Positions 10,801-21,887 of a stretch of 64,000 nt of DNA are shown one piece after another. How positions within the stretch are numbered: the first letter of the stretch is position 1; each line of letters opens with the position of its first letter. Both the position numbers and the translations under genes were made by a program. The stretch comes from Coprinopsis marcescibilis (lineage: Eukaryota; Basidiomycota; Agaricomycetes; Agaricales; Psathyrellaceae), in NCBI GenBank assembly GCA_004369085.1, contig ML210192.1, forward strand, positions 62,001 to 126,000. The letters are read 5' to 3'. The notes under the pieces are model-generated. The model worked only from the letters and a program-made list of their open reading frames with translations, made no database searches and was not told where the DNA came from.

Positions 10801-12019
10801 TCCGACATTTGCGTGCCATGGAGATCGTGGATGCCGTGGATAGGTTTGACGAGAGCGAATATCGGAGTATGGTCTTCGACCATTTGGCGAACGATGGAAG
10901 CAAGGACATCTCGTACAGTCACCCGGTCGGTATGACGAAAGAAGACAAAAGCCACGCAATGAGCTGGGTTCGATCCTTTGACCACTTTCTGCAAGTGTTC
11001 AATGACGATGGAGCTGAAATTATTGTTCAAGAAGAGCATCATAGGCTTCGAGTGATACTACTTACGATAGTGTCGTCTTCCCTGCCCCGGCTAACGCATA
11101 AAGTAAGTAGCTGTGGTATCAGGCGGCATAGCGTATACGCACGAAGTCCTACACCGCAGAGCATCGCTCCAGCTGTGTTCACCCAGGATTTGTATTTATC
11201 ACCGTCGACAAACCAAATACACGTTCCGGGGGCCCTTTTCTTTATAGCATCCATCCAGATTGGACGGTAGTTCAGTGGTGTTAACCAGATGCTCATCTTC
11301 TTGACTTCTGGTGAGGATAAGCACGACATTCATGCAAAGAGGTTCCAGAACGCACCATCTCCCATTGTTCGTTGTGACATCCAAATGTTTATGTCCCTCT
11401 CCGCAGACATGAGATGGCTGTTATTGATGTTCACTAAACCAGGGTTTTGGAATATGCTGGCTCCTTGTTGACCGAAAGACGCAGATGTATCGACCGTAGT
11501 TGATTGAGGGTCCCAGAGACCAACTTGTCCTCGTTGTACGGCCGATGATTGGTCTGCATGAAGCAAGGTTGGGTTGTTAACTGGGCCTGTGGCGAAAGTT
11601 GGCGAGAAATGCCCAGAAGAAGGGACTGGATAATGACTCGACCCATGTAAGTCGGAGCTCGATTGAAATGGTTGACGGCCTTGTATCGGGGGCACTTGAC
11701 AAGGATATATGTAGCTTCCAGAGGCGTGTACACTGGCTGCGACAGGCATCCTGTCTTGAGGACTGATTCGTGAGATAGATGGTACCGTTGGTTCCGACAA
11801 GCTTAATGAGGCGACAATGCCTTGTGCTGGAGTCTGGTAGTCATTTCGAGCTGCTTCGAAATCGTTGGGTACATCAGTCGACCAGGCCGAATGCTGTTGA
11901 GTTGAGACTGTGGCACTTGGAGCGTTAACAAAACGATTTCTGTCCATGGGAGCTTCTTCGCCTGCCAATATCATAAGGGGCCCAAACGAAGCTGCGAAGA
12001 ACAACCTAGCAAGTAGCAC
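7892..12019 (-). CDS. NACHT-ankyrin NLR-like protein
   Basis: An NLR-architecture protein of 1,289 aa (or 1,265 from the inner Met) in six exons: 12019-11356, 11307-11143, 11090-11066, 11013-10450, 10395-10049, 9996-7892. Order of parts: a Ser/Gln/Pro-rich N-terminus without a recognised effector domain; an alternating hydrophobic/polar motif ending SIFQNPGLVNINNSHL; the linker WLTPLNYRPIWMDAIKKRAPG typical of this class; Walker A GLPGAGKTTLS, rebuilt across two introns with its own 25-nt exon; a sensor-type strand NLLVTSRPS; a winged-helix-like stretch; and GLIHYTTYDALKE. A single large exon then encodes 14 ankyrin repeats. Fungal NLRs of this type are thought to act in non-self recognition and programmed cell death. 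The start is uncertain: 12019 or 11947 (MDRNRF). Confidence 0.85.
8240..9615 (-). repeat. Tandem ankyrin-repeat array (14 units)
   Basis: Within the last exon of the NACHT-ankyrin gene, 14 units of about 33-36 codons follow the pattern G-T-ALI-AS-GHE-VVRLLL-GIDVNA. The DNA units are still visibly alike: CGTGGCCTC- and TTCATGGC-type stretches and GTCGACGTC-type ends recur every 100-105 bp. The sixth unit is degenerate (CCRALRWVAGEGNEGAVKLL), and the ninth to eleventh have lost the usual G-T-AL start. Such arrays in fungal NLRs change by unit exchange between alleles. Confidence 0.85.
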
Positions 12020-12881
12020 AGTCGATCGAATGAGGATAGAAGTGGTTGTACAGAGATGCTGTGTGCTGTGAAGTCAAAGGCAAAACGGGATTATAGCTGC
12101 AATCGTGAGAAAACAGTTTTCAAACACAGCAGGCGCCTTGAACGAGGTGTGCCTCCAAATCGGACAAGGCAAAACTGCTGCAGGGGTGAGCATTCTCTCT
12201 GTGTGCCGCACACTTGTACATTCGTAGTGTAGTAGGCCCGAGCTCCTTCGCCTTGGTCGGACCTTTTTTTGAGGATCGCTGACGCTAGTGGTTCACGGCC
12301 TCTAGTTGTCAAATTCAATTCTTCTTGAGCTCGATACATAAGTATCATGCTGCCAGCGGGGTGTGTGGGGACTCACCCGTCCTGCAGACAAATCACTTAA
12401 GGTTACCAGGTAGACACTCGGATAAATCTGTCGCAGTTTTATGACTCATGGTTCCGCTGGTTTCCTGGTAAATGGGATGTAAGATAGACAGTCACAAAGG
12501 TAGAAAGGAGCTTCCGACGGGTTCGGCGAGGCCCGATATTTGTTCTCACGCCCGCGAACCGTAGCCGCGAGTTCGCCATGTTGGTCTATCCTTTGTCCGC
12601 TACTATGTATACAATTCCATACCATGTCTTCTGGAATCCTTTTCATCCTAAAACTATTATACGACTGCGCCAAACAACAGCAAGAGGACCAGAAGACAAC
12701 ACACGCGACTCTCATTAACACGGTCCACGGAGGCTAATGCTTACGACAATCAGGCCAACTGTTATTGACCCAAATCATTGAGACGATGGGAATTTCATTG
12801 AAGAGGGAATTTTACCTCTGCACCGCATTGCCTTCCATCTCCAGAAGCTAAGCTCAGGCCCTCTCCAGCTACAAGGGCCTC
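12020..12881. other. Divergent intergenic region between NLR and DUF4246 genes
   Basis: About 0.86 kb separates the minus-strand NLR gene from the plus-strand DUF4246 gene. The open frames on either strand are below 95 codons and do not resemble known proteins. One minus-strand frame (12721-12446) starts with a hydrophobic stretch but has no further support. Presumed shared promoter space. Confidence 0.45.
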
Positions 12882-15214
12882 ATGCCCTATCCAAACCAAC
12901 TCGGGCGATCGTTTTTGTTCATACGAGCGACCTGCAGCGCAGGCCGCCAAAGAGTCTCGAGGGGGGTAGTAACCAGCACACGTCACCCTTTCTCCAAGAA
13001 CCTCTTCCATGCCAATGCTGTACATTTTTTCCCTGGTCCAAAGAGTCAGGTGTTCGAACCAACCCCTGCAAGACCTCTGGTTGACAACTACGATTGGGAG
13101 GCGTTCCCAAATCTATTATCCATAGAGAATGTCGAGGACGGCGGGCGAGCACTGTAAGTTTTATTCGTATCCTGCCCTAGGATCAAACTAATAGAAACAC
13201 GCCCAGGCTGCCTTTGACAACAATACGAGAGTTTCACATGCTAAGGTTTATGAATGCGATTACGGACAAGGTCGATTGGCACATCAAGGTTCGAACGTCT
13301 ATGTACAGTGAATCAGAGCCCAGCATGTACCTCATAACGTGCCCAGATTTTCAACGACAAAATCGCAAACAAATGGAAAGCGGAAGCCATTCAGGCTGGC
13401 GGTGCACCCAACGACACTCTCAAAGGGGCCCGTGTCGAAGTGCCATACCATAGCGGCGCATTTGACAAAAACCTAGCAATCAACAGCACTGGGAAACAAT
13501 CGCCACATGGAGGCACGGCAGATGAGCTCGTATTCTCTCTTGCTCCTCGAGACGAATCCGGAATGACGGAAAGGATGGCCACCTACTGCATCAAAGAGCT
13601 ACGTCACAAAGCGCGTTTCTTCAGGGAGTCGCCCAACGGAGCCATTATCGTGTTCAATGGCGATGTCGTTAAATCAGACTATGCTGTCCCCACTGCAATC
13701 AAGACTGCGCTACAAGAAGCTGTGAGGCCGCTTGAGGATGTCCCAGAGGATCAAAAAGACTGGCATCCTGGCTCAGGTAACAAGGTCTTGGATCTGGTCC
13801 ATCCTAGTTTATTCCCTTTGATATATGGGAGGTCTATGGTTCTTACACCTGGGAGCAAAGCCATCGGTCTCAATATTAAAGATGTCGCCAAAGTATACGA
13901 AGAAGTAACAACTGCCACAGCACCAACCTGGTCCGAGCTACCATACAATGAAGGCAAAGTGCTCCCGGTCAGCGACAAATTCCAGTGGCTACCGTCAGAA
14001 GTGGATGTCTCTGGGGAGAAAGTAAAGTGAGGATTCAGTTATCATCCGGAGTATGTGGAGTATTTATGTTCAAACAAACGTTCAGAATCCTCTCATATAT
14101 CAACAACCTTCATCCTGGCAAACACAGGGAGCTTTATGGTTTAATCGAAGAGGTGATCACTGCGGCGCTTCCTCTATGGGAAATCACACTTGCACCTCTT
14201 GCGCACTTAGATTTCAGACATTCCCAGCGTATCACGTTCGATGAATGCGAGTATGATCCAGACACAATCGACCTGCCTTATGACCAACTTCCTCAACAAC
14301 GCGAAGGGGATGATAGTGATCACCAGTTAGATTGGGTCTTTGACAACCAAAGGCTTATACTACCCGAGCCTGGTCACTTCGATCCGACAAACCTGGCGAA
14401 ACCGAATCCATTCCGCCTAAAGGAACGTTTCGCAAAATTAGGCAGAACTTTGCAGGTCATCGTCAAGCTTGCGAACATTGAATTGACACCTGATAAACCT
14501 AACTACGAAGGCGGACCCTGGCATGTCGAAGGCAAACTCGTAAGTCCCAAGTCCCCATTGCCTTCCTTATTCTGTGAGACAATGCTGAGAAACGATCAGA
14601 ATGAGCGCATCGTTGCAACTGCACTCTATTATTATTCATCCAGTAACATCACGCGCTCGTCGCTTGCATTCCGCCAAATCTCTAATGCGAGGGACACCGA
14701 CGACATACGATACTCCGCCTGGCCAGGAGTGCACCCCTGGCTCACGGATGTCTTTGGGTTGGAAGCTGACGGACACTCTGTTCAGATTGTTGGGAGCGTT
14801 GACACACCCGAGGGTCGTCTTCTGACTTTTCCCAACGTTCTGCAGCACCAAGTCCAGCCGTTTGAGCTGGAGGATAAAACCAACCCGGGTCATCGCAAAA
14901 TTTTAGCCCTATTTCTGGTCGATCCGCACATCCGAGTGACTAGTACGGCGAGTGTGCCTTGCCACAGGCTTGATTGGTGGCTAGAAAGCCAGGGAGAGGA
15001 AGACATCCAGGCGCCTCTCAGAAACGGACTACCCTCGAAGGGCCTTTCTCAAACAGTGCCGGACCAAGATTTCATCGAAACGAATGATTTCCTCATCAGT
15101 CTTGCCGAAGCCAAGGCCCTGCGAGAAGAGCTGATGGATGAAAGAAGGGAGTTCGTGGTGCAAAGCAACAGCGTGTTTGTTGAAGATGCTCCTTTCTGCC
15201 TGTGTGAACATTGA
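12882..15214 (+). CDS. DUF4246 family protein, copy 1
   Basis: An uncharacterised fungal family. Five exons: 12882-13153, 13207-13288, 13347-14026, 14086-14539, 14600-15214 (700 aa from this start). Seen: PLTTIREFHMLRFMNAITDK, NKWKAEAIQAG, a VFSLAPRDESGMTERMATYC block, VKLANIELTPDKPNYEGG, then WHVEGKL joined over an intron to NERIVATALYYYSSSNIT, then GRLLTFPNVLQHQVQPFEL and NPGHRKILALFLVDP. The HVE, the QH-V-P stretch and the G-R stretch are laid out like the metal and co-substrate ligands of Fe(II)/2-oxoglutarate dioxygenases (my inference). The first 60-70 residues do not resemble copy 2, so the start or first exon may be wrong. The last four exons are secure by comparison with copy 2 downstream. 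Confidence 0.82.
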
Positions 15215-15756
15215 GCCTTGCTACTTACCTCTGCAGCTACTGTTAGCAGGGACAATTGAAGGAGAGATAAAGATAGGGCGTTTGAACGACTTTTCCTGCA
15301 AAAGCGTATACCTAGATCCTCACTGTTTTGCTGGAATAGAATCTGTTGAAGGCTCACCTTGATTGGCTCGCAGACTCGAAGACTCGAACCGTTCTGCATT
15401 TCCTGGTATTGCTTGCCGCGAAGTCTGCTATATTATTGACCTCCGTGGCTGTGATTGGCTCAGGACGTTGACCTGTTGTGACCTTAACCCCGTCATCAAT
15501 ATGAACAACGTGCTCTCCTCTCTCCGGGACGTCGTGAATCCTGACTTGGATTCACTGTCACGGTGTACCGCCAACTCGTGTATCAGTGATTCATTAAATG
15601 TCATTCACGCGCTCACCGCTAGCCACCCAAAACGACCAGATACTTACCATGAGGACTTTTATATAGGACCCCAATCCCCAATACTTGGCACACGGTCGCC
15701 TCCTTTCAGCCAACAACCACCCTCTCCACGAGCACCGAAACAGCCCTACTTGAAGA
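15215..15756 (+). other. Spacer and promoter between the DUF4246 paralogues
   Basis: A 540-bp spacer with no supported gene. A TTATATAGG element near 15659-15667 lies about 95 bp upstream of the ATG at 15757 and could be a TATA box for copy 2. The open frame running across the spacer overlaps the start of copy 2 and looks non-coding. Confidence 0.4.
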
Positions 15757-18164
15757 ATGGAGAGCGCACAGGTCGACTATACAGTTATTCATCCCGTTCC
15801 AGGCTTGGGAAGGCCCGTTGACTACGTCCCAACCAAGGATGATCCACTATACATCGGGGATGCCTTCCCTACCGCACTCGCAATGAGTGACATCAGCAGC
15901 AGAGCCATGTCAGTTCTATATTCTCTTTACCACTAAACAGGACTATGCTGACCGATTGGCAAAAACGAGTCCAGACTGCCGTTGACAACCGTCCGAGAGT
16001 TCAACATGCTGCGCTTCATGAACGCGATCACAGACAAAGAAAACTGGCATGTAAAGGTGCGTGTCGCAACTGCCATCAATGTTCCCCTCTGAAGTTTCGC
16101 TCAGATCCTGGATGATGAGGTTGCAAACAAGTGGAAGGCAGAGGCAATTCAGGCCGGCAAGGAGGCTAACGACATCTCCAGAGGTGTCGAGGACTTGAAC
16201 AATCATCTGGACGCCGACTTTGATGACAACGGGGATGATCAAGACGGAGATACCGAGGAAGGCGGCGATGACGAAGAAGAAGAAGAGAACAGCGATGAGG
16301 GTGAAGACAACGAAGACGAAAGCGACAATGGTGAAGAGGAAGAAGAGGAAGAGGAGGAGCCCATAAAGGAAGACTCCGGAGAGGACCAGTCCGATAAAGA
16401 AACAGAATCTGACGCCAATTCCACTAGCCCCGCAGCTGATGCAGTCGATGACGATGGCAATCATGTCTTTTCACTCGCTCCTCGGGACAATTCTGGTATG
16501 ACCGAGGCCATGGCGACTTACTGCATTGAAGAGTTGCGCCATAAAGCACGCCTCTTCCAAGAGTCGCCTAGCGGTGCTATCGTCGTGTTCAACGGAGACG
16601 TCGTCAAATCCGACTCCGCTGTTACCACCGACATCAAATCTGCTCTACAACGAGCTGTCCAACCCCTTGAAGACGTACCTGAGCTGCAGAAAGACTGGCA
16701 TCCTGGATCCGATGAGAAAGTTCTTGACCTTGTCCATCCCAGCTTGTTCCCTTTTGTTTACGGAAGGACAAAGGCTCTTCAACCTGGGTCTAAATCCACG
16801 AACCTCAAAGCTGGCGACTCCATCAAGCGATGCGGAGAGGGTGAAGTTGTGGCTAAAGCAGAAATATCCAATGAACCAGAAGAGTTTTATCAGAGTTTCA
16901 GGAAGAAAACGTTGCAGCCGTTTAGCGACAAGTTTCAATGGCTGCCATGCGAAGTAGATGTGACTGGGGATAAGGCAAAGTGAGGTTCTAGTTAGTTTTC
17001 TCTGAATGATGAGGTATACTCACAAGAATCTCCTTTCTAGAATCGTCTCTTACATCAACAATCTCCATCCTGATAAGCACGGTCAGCTTTATGAGGTCAT
17101 CGAAGACGTGATCACAGCGGCTATTCCTCTGTGGGAAGCGACTCTTGCTCCACTTTCAGCGCTTGCAGACAAGGACTTCAAATATTTTCAACGAATCACT
17201 TACGATGGATGTGATTACGACCCTGACCCCGACTCCTTTGACGATAATGAGGGGCCGCAGCAACGCAAGGACGAAGACGAAGATGATTTCTGGGACCGCA
17301 GGCAGGAATGGATAGAAGAAACGAGAAAGGTCGTCCTGCCCGAACCAGACCACAAATTCGACTCTGCCAACGTGAAGCAGCTGAGCCCATTATCGCTGAA
17401 AGAACGGTTTGCGACCCTCGGCAGACCCTTGCAAGTCATCGTCAAGCTCGCCAATATCGAGCTGACCCCAGAGAAACCAAGTTACCAAGGGGGCACTTGG
17501 CATGTCGAGGGAAAGCTGGTAAGTTACCTCATCCTTTTGTCGAGCAATTCTTGTCTAAAGGAAGGAGTAGAACGAGCATATCGTCGCAACTGCACTCTAC
17601 TACTATTCCTCTTCCAACATCACCCGCTCTTCGCTTGCATTCCGCCAGATCTCCGATGCGGAAGCCGCCCACGAATTGCCCTACGAACAAAGTGTTCACG
17701 ATTGGCTCACCGACGTCTTTGGGTGCAACAATGAGGAGGCTTCGGTTCAATTTGTCGGGGCTGTTGACACCCCTGAGGGCCGTCTCTTGACATTCCCTAA
17801 CATCCTGCAACACCAAGTACAGCCTTTCGACCTCGAGGATGGAACCAAGCCGGGTCATCGCAAGATTCTAGCTCTATTCCTCGTCGATCCGCATGTTCGA
17901 GTTATCAGCACCGCCAGCGTTCCATGCCAGCAGCTCGATTGGTGGAGAGAGAATGTAGAGTCATCTCAATCCCTAGGTAGAAGCGGCTTGAAGAACCTTC
18001 CGTTGGAGTTGCGAGACCAGGTCTTCAGCGATGTAGAAGATTTCCCGATCTCTCTGGCAGAGGCTAAAACGCTGCGCGAAGAGTTGATGGATGAGAGGAA
18101 GAAGTTTGTCTTGGACCACGGCTTGGCTGTCAGCTCGGTCACTTTCTCTTTGTGCGAGCACTGA
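15757..18164 (+). CDS. DUF4246 family protein, copy 2, with acidic insertion
   Basis: A paralogue of the gene just upstream, with the same five-exon layout at matching positions: 15757-15908, 15975-16056, 16105-16979, 17041-17518, 17571-18164 (726 aa). The start is clean: MESAQVDYTVIHPVPGLGRP. The core repeats the family blocks PLTTVREFNMLRFMNAITDK, VFSLAPRDNSGMTEAMATYC, VKLANIELTPEKPSYQGG, WHVEGKLNEHIVATALYYY, LQHQVQPFDLEDGTKPGHRK and ALFLVDP. Unlike copy 1, it carries a Glu/Asp-rich stretch of roughly 80 residues (16195-16450) between the N-terminal and catalytic-like parts, probably disordered. The C-terminal tail, with LAEAKTLREELMDERKKFV and ending FSLCEH, is shared with copy 1. It converges with the minus-strand secreted-protein gene 108 bp away. 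Enzymatic role inferred only. Confidence 0.88.
16210..16400 (+). repeat. GAA/GAG-rich low-complexity tract encoding a Glu/Asp run
   Basis: Purine-rich codons (GAA, GAG, GAC, GAT) dominate, encoding an almost uninterrupted acidic segment in DUF4246 copy 2. The aligned place in copy 1 holds a short Gly/His/Ser-containing linker instead, so the tract was gained in one copy or lost from the other after duplication. Confidence 0.8.
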
Positions 18165-18272
18165 GAAAGAAGCCTTTCGCGCTTTCGAACCACCTGTGTT
18201 CTGTAAATCAGCTATTTTCAATGAACACTCCGCTTGTCCGATTCCACTCAAAACTATCTGAGTCGTCAACAT

Positions 18273-19569
18273 TTAGAGAGCTAACAGAGCCGAAATCCAA
18301 ACAAATGCAAGCATAGATAATACGTCAAACGGCAGGGCCAACTTCACTCCCAGCCTTATGAAAATATTCATTAGTAGCAAGTTGTGTTTTTGCAAGGTGA
18401 CGCACGATTTGACATTCAGGTGCCCTGGTTCACCAGTTATAGTGACGTTAAGGACGGCAAGAAGCCCGTCCGACGCGTTGATACCATTATCCACCACAGT
18501 CACATTGTGGTTTATCCCATAACTTGTGTTTGGTAGGATCCCCGAAAGGTACAAGACTTCCGTGTTGTAGGTATAAGAACTAGACGTAGTTGTTCCGCTA
18601 TAAGTGGTCCCATTGGTTAGGTTGTGGCTGGGTATGCTCGAGTGAGTGATGTTTCCAATCATCCAATCACTGAATTTTGCATTAGCAGTAGCAAATAGCG
18701 AAGAAACGCATAAATCAGTGTCACCGTCCCAGGTTGTAGCCATTCAATAGTACATCATGCTGATCTGGGGTAACATCGTTTAGTCCGACCACATAGTATA
18801 TGCGCATATATGAATATATATCTCACCGGACAGGCTTTTTTCGTACGAAACAGCCATGAATACGGCACCGCTTCAACAAGAAAAGCGTTATTGGTACACA
18901 ATTAGGCCTTGAAGGTCCCTGTTACCTGTTGCCCTGCTGTCCGTTTTGAATCCAGTACCGGAAGTGATTACCTCCTTCCACAGTTTCTTTGCAGGTTCCA
19001 AGCTCTGCGTCCCCGTAGTTCCACCTCAAAACAGCGACCTCGTTCTCTAAACGCCACGATAGTTAACCTTGGTCAAGGAGGAGAAATGTCGACGAACTGG
19101 GCCCGTTTCCGCCTCCCAGATCAACTCCTTGGTGGGATCCATCGTGCTGGCCTAAACATTCGCCGGAAAACCCGAGAGATCTGACCTTTGTTTAGGCCAG
19201 TCAAATAGACGAGAAATAACATATACCTACAGAAAATAAGTTCTTAAACCGCCACTGTTCTCTTGGTCTACTAGAACTCGGGGGTCCGAATTTTTAGAAA
19301 TGACAACATTAACAGGTTCCCCTTGTCCCATCGGATAAGTCACAGGGATGATCTAAGACGGACTTCAGAGCACATAGGTCAGGATGGAGGAATAAGCACC
19401 GTACCGTTAGCAGTGACCCCCCTCCAGCTAATGGGTTGTAAAATCCCAAAGGCGATATTGAACTAATTGGATTCTGCCTTCCGTCCAGCATGGCCCGCGC
19501 TGACGCGGAAGTCGTGATGCTGGTAAGGGCTAGCTGAAATGTCGCAAGGGAAATGATTTTGACTCTCAT
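18273..19569 (-). pseudogene. Secreted Agaricomycete protein gene with apparent +1 frameshift
   Basis: The model starts with a signal peptide (MRVKIISLATFQLALTS..., cleavage likely after ASA). It then reads SPLGFYNPLAGGGSLLT, GQGEPVNVVISKNSDPRVL, GFSGECLGQHDGSHQG, ELGTCKETVEGGNHFRYW, GAVFMAVSYE and NGYNLGR, as in a common but unnamed family of mushroom secreted proteins. Exons: 19569-19405, 19352-19231, 19180-19098, 19046-18926, 18870-18827, then from 18764. Immediately after NGYNLGR the frame meets TGA (18723-18721). Dropping one base (the T at about 18723) restores a long frame with many Asn-X-Thr/Ser sites, NHNVTVVDNG, another in-frame intron and a hydrophobic C-terminal tail ending LAFVWISALLAL, as in GPI-anchored proteins. 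It is either a pseudogene, a truncated 192-aa protein, or an assembly error. Confidence 0.6.
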
Positions 19570-19752
19570 TGCCACGCTGGATAGAACACACGTTAGAAGC
19601 AAAGGATTCCGGAGGCTGACAGCGATCCTTCAACTTGAAGCAGAATTGAATTTACGTAATCGGGAGCGTTAGCCTGGAGGATGCTTGTCGTCACATCGCG
19701 GAGAGGATAAAAAATAACTTGAGTCTCAATATACATAACAAATGGTGACCTA

Positions 19753-21127
19753 TCACTCGATAATCTCTAGATCCCCGTAAGGCTTCGCTCTGAAGTACGA
19801 TTCGTCGAAGTGGTGAACGCGAACGAAACCATCTTCTCCTCCAGACGCGTAGGCAGTACCTGCTGGATGGACTGCAATACTAGAGTTACTGTGTCAGAAC
19901 TGGGTGATTCAAGAGAGAAGAAACGGGCATACGTGTTGATGGGTCCGAAGTGTCCCTTGACACGGCCAACCTCCTCTTCCAACACCTTGTGCCAAAACCG
20001 GGTCTCGAATTTACCCTGTCGCAGTGATGTTGTCGTGACGCTCATGGCTTCCTGACCACCTCCGAGAAGTACCTATTACACTTGGTCAGCGCTGGGAAAC
20101 GGAGGGCACAAAACTCAAGACTTACATATGGTTTGCCAGGGGCAAGAGCGGCACTGTTCAGTGGTGTTTCTGTCGTGAAAGTCTTGATTGACATAAGGTT
20201 TTTAATGTCATGAATCTGTAAAATAATGAATATCTAGTCCTGAAAGCCTAGAAAAGAAACATACTCTAGCAGATTTATCCTTGCTGCTGGTGATGCAATA
20301 GGTTCGGTCTTTGCTGATTTGAAGATCGGTGATCACATCACCATGGGCTCGCTCGTTGTTGTCGATTTCGTCGCCCGATTTTACGTTGAACAATGCAATC
20401 TTTCCGGATTCGTGGCCAGTGATGATAACATCGGGCGTGTTGGTGAAGGCACAGACAGTGGCCTTTGAACCAATGGGGTTGAACATGTAAAGTGGTTCCT
20501 TTGATTCTGAAAACGAAAGTTTGAGCAAATCCTTTTTCAGCTTTAAAGATACTGACGTTTGGTCGGTTCGGCCCTGTTGATATCGAACACACGGATCGCG
20601 CATTGGTAGCCCATCCGTTGTTCGGTAATGCAAACCACCTGGGTTCCATCGTCGTTGAAAGCGACACGCTTCACCGCCGTTGGGAACTCCCATGTGAACA
20701 GGCATTTGCCAGTCGAGACCTGCCAAAGCTTGAGTGCGTTATCGGCAGACCCAGAAATCATAAGTTCCGTTTGAGCTGGCGAAGATAATAACCGATTTTA
20801 AATACGCGGAACGAGATGACAGGGTCGATGCTACTCACGATCCACGTCCACTGTCCACACCGCTCCGTTATGCCCATCGTACGTTCCTAACCGTTCACCG
20901 TTATGTGAGTACCAGACGTTGATGACGCTGTCTTTTGAGCAGCTGAACAAGAGATCTCCTTCGGCGTTGAACTTGATCTGGGTGAGCGATCGCTCATGAC
21001 CTATGCATAATCAATATCAAGGACTGGAGTCAAATCCATGCACTTATGTACCTTGCAGAAGAATGGGCCTCTACTAGACTAGTTAGATCGACTTCCTTAT
21101 ATAAAACCAATCAAGAATACTTGCCAT
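19753..21127 (-). CDS. TIF34: Translation initiation factor eIF3 subunit i (WD40)
   Basis: eIF3i is a seven-bladed WD40 protein of the eIF3 complex that binds subunits b and g on the 40S ribosome. The model is 333 aa in eight exons: 21127-21125, 21070-21052, 21000-20839, 20775-20557, 20506-20265, 20215-20126, 20072-19933, 19879-19753. Seen: [109 protein letters not shown], and [15 protein letters not shown] at the end. The first coding exon is only the ATG. It is followed by a GC-AG intron (donor GCAAGT, 21124-21071), without which RPILLQG has a stop directly upstream and no start. Length and repeats are standard for the family. Confidence 0.93.
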
Positions 21128-21887
21128 TTTTGCGTCCAATTCAAGGACTTTTGGCTGAGGAGATGGAGGAGAGGGTTAGAGTTTTTCGGGGCACGTGCGC
21201 CTTCCAGATTAGGCATGAAGGCTGCAACACTGGCCCGATCTTGTCCTCCTGACTCAATTTTGGTCCCTCTTTTTGGTATTGTGCACCCGCATTGACGTGT
21301 CCAGCTTGAAATCCGAACGGAATAGAGATGTGAACGTCTGAGAATTAGTCGGCAGATATACTAGTCAGGGCTGGGTCCTGGAGTAGCTCAATTGTTGTGG
21401 CTGGGTCAGAAAAGGTATGAGCGGCTACTTAAAGTCTTTTTGTTTTCACCCTCTGATGTCTTTTGTAGAATCGAAGCGCTGATAAGATATGGGTATTACC
21501 ACTGAAATAGAAGATTATGTGAACCATACCCTTAAACGCCTACGAGTCGTACTGCATCCACCAGGCTATTGTCCTCGCGCCCAATAACGCTCTCCTCAAC
21601 CGTGACGTATTAATATCCAACCCATGACTTTTACGGTGCCGGCGGAAATACGCTGTCCTTGGTCAGACAATTAACAAGACCTTTAAAACAGTAATCGGTC
21701 TGTGATTCCTGCTGGTCGAGGATGGTATCCTCTTCTTCCCTCACACGAAAGACGATACATTGCGTGTATCGCGAGTCCCTCATTTCTACTTTCCTCCCTG
21801 TCTTGATGACTTGTTTCACGTCCATTAGAGCTGTCCTCTGACTCATTACACACACATTTCGGTTGCAAGCCTACTATTCTTCTTAAT

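Noticed and set aside
12446..12721. 91-codon minus-strand frame with a hydrophobic, signal-like start
   Set aside because: No family resemblance and no cysteine spacing typical of small secreted proteins; upstream and downstream exons could not be found.
13040..13075. GTTCGAAC-type sequence resembling a tRNA B box
   Set aside because: No matching A box, acceptor stem or T-arm pairing around it, and it lies inside a DUF4246 exon. Similar single matches near 40710 also fail.
18273..18743. Separate 156-aa minus-strand gene starting MATTWDGD
   Set aside because: It lacks a signal peptide and its sequence continues the upstream secreted-protein exons in family order after a one-base shift, so it was treated as the 3' part of that gene.
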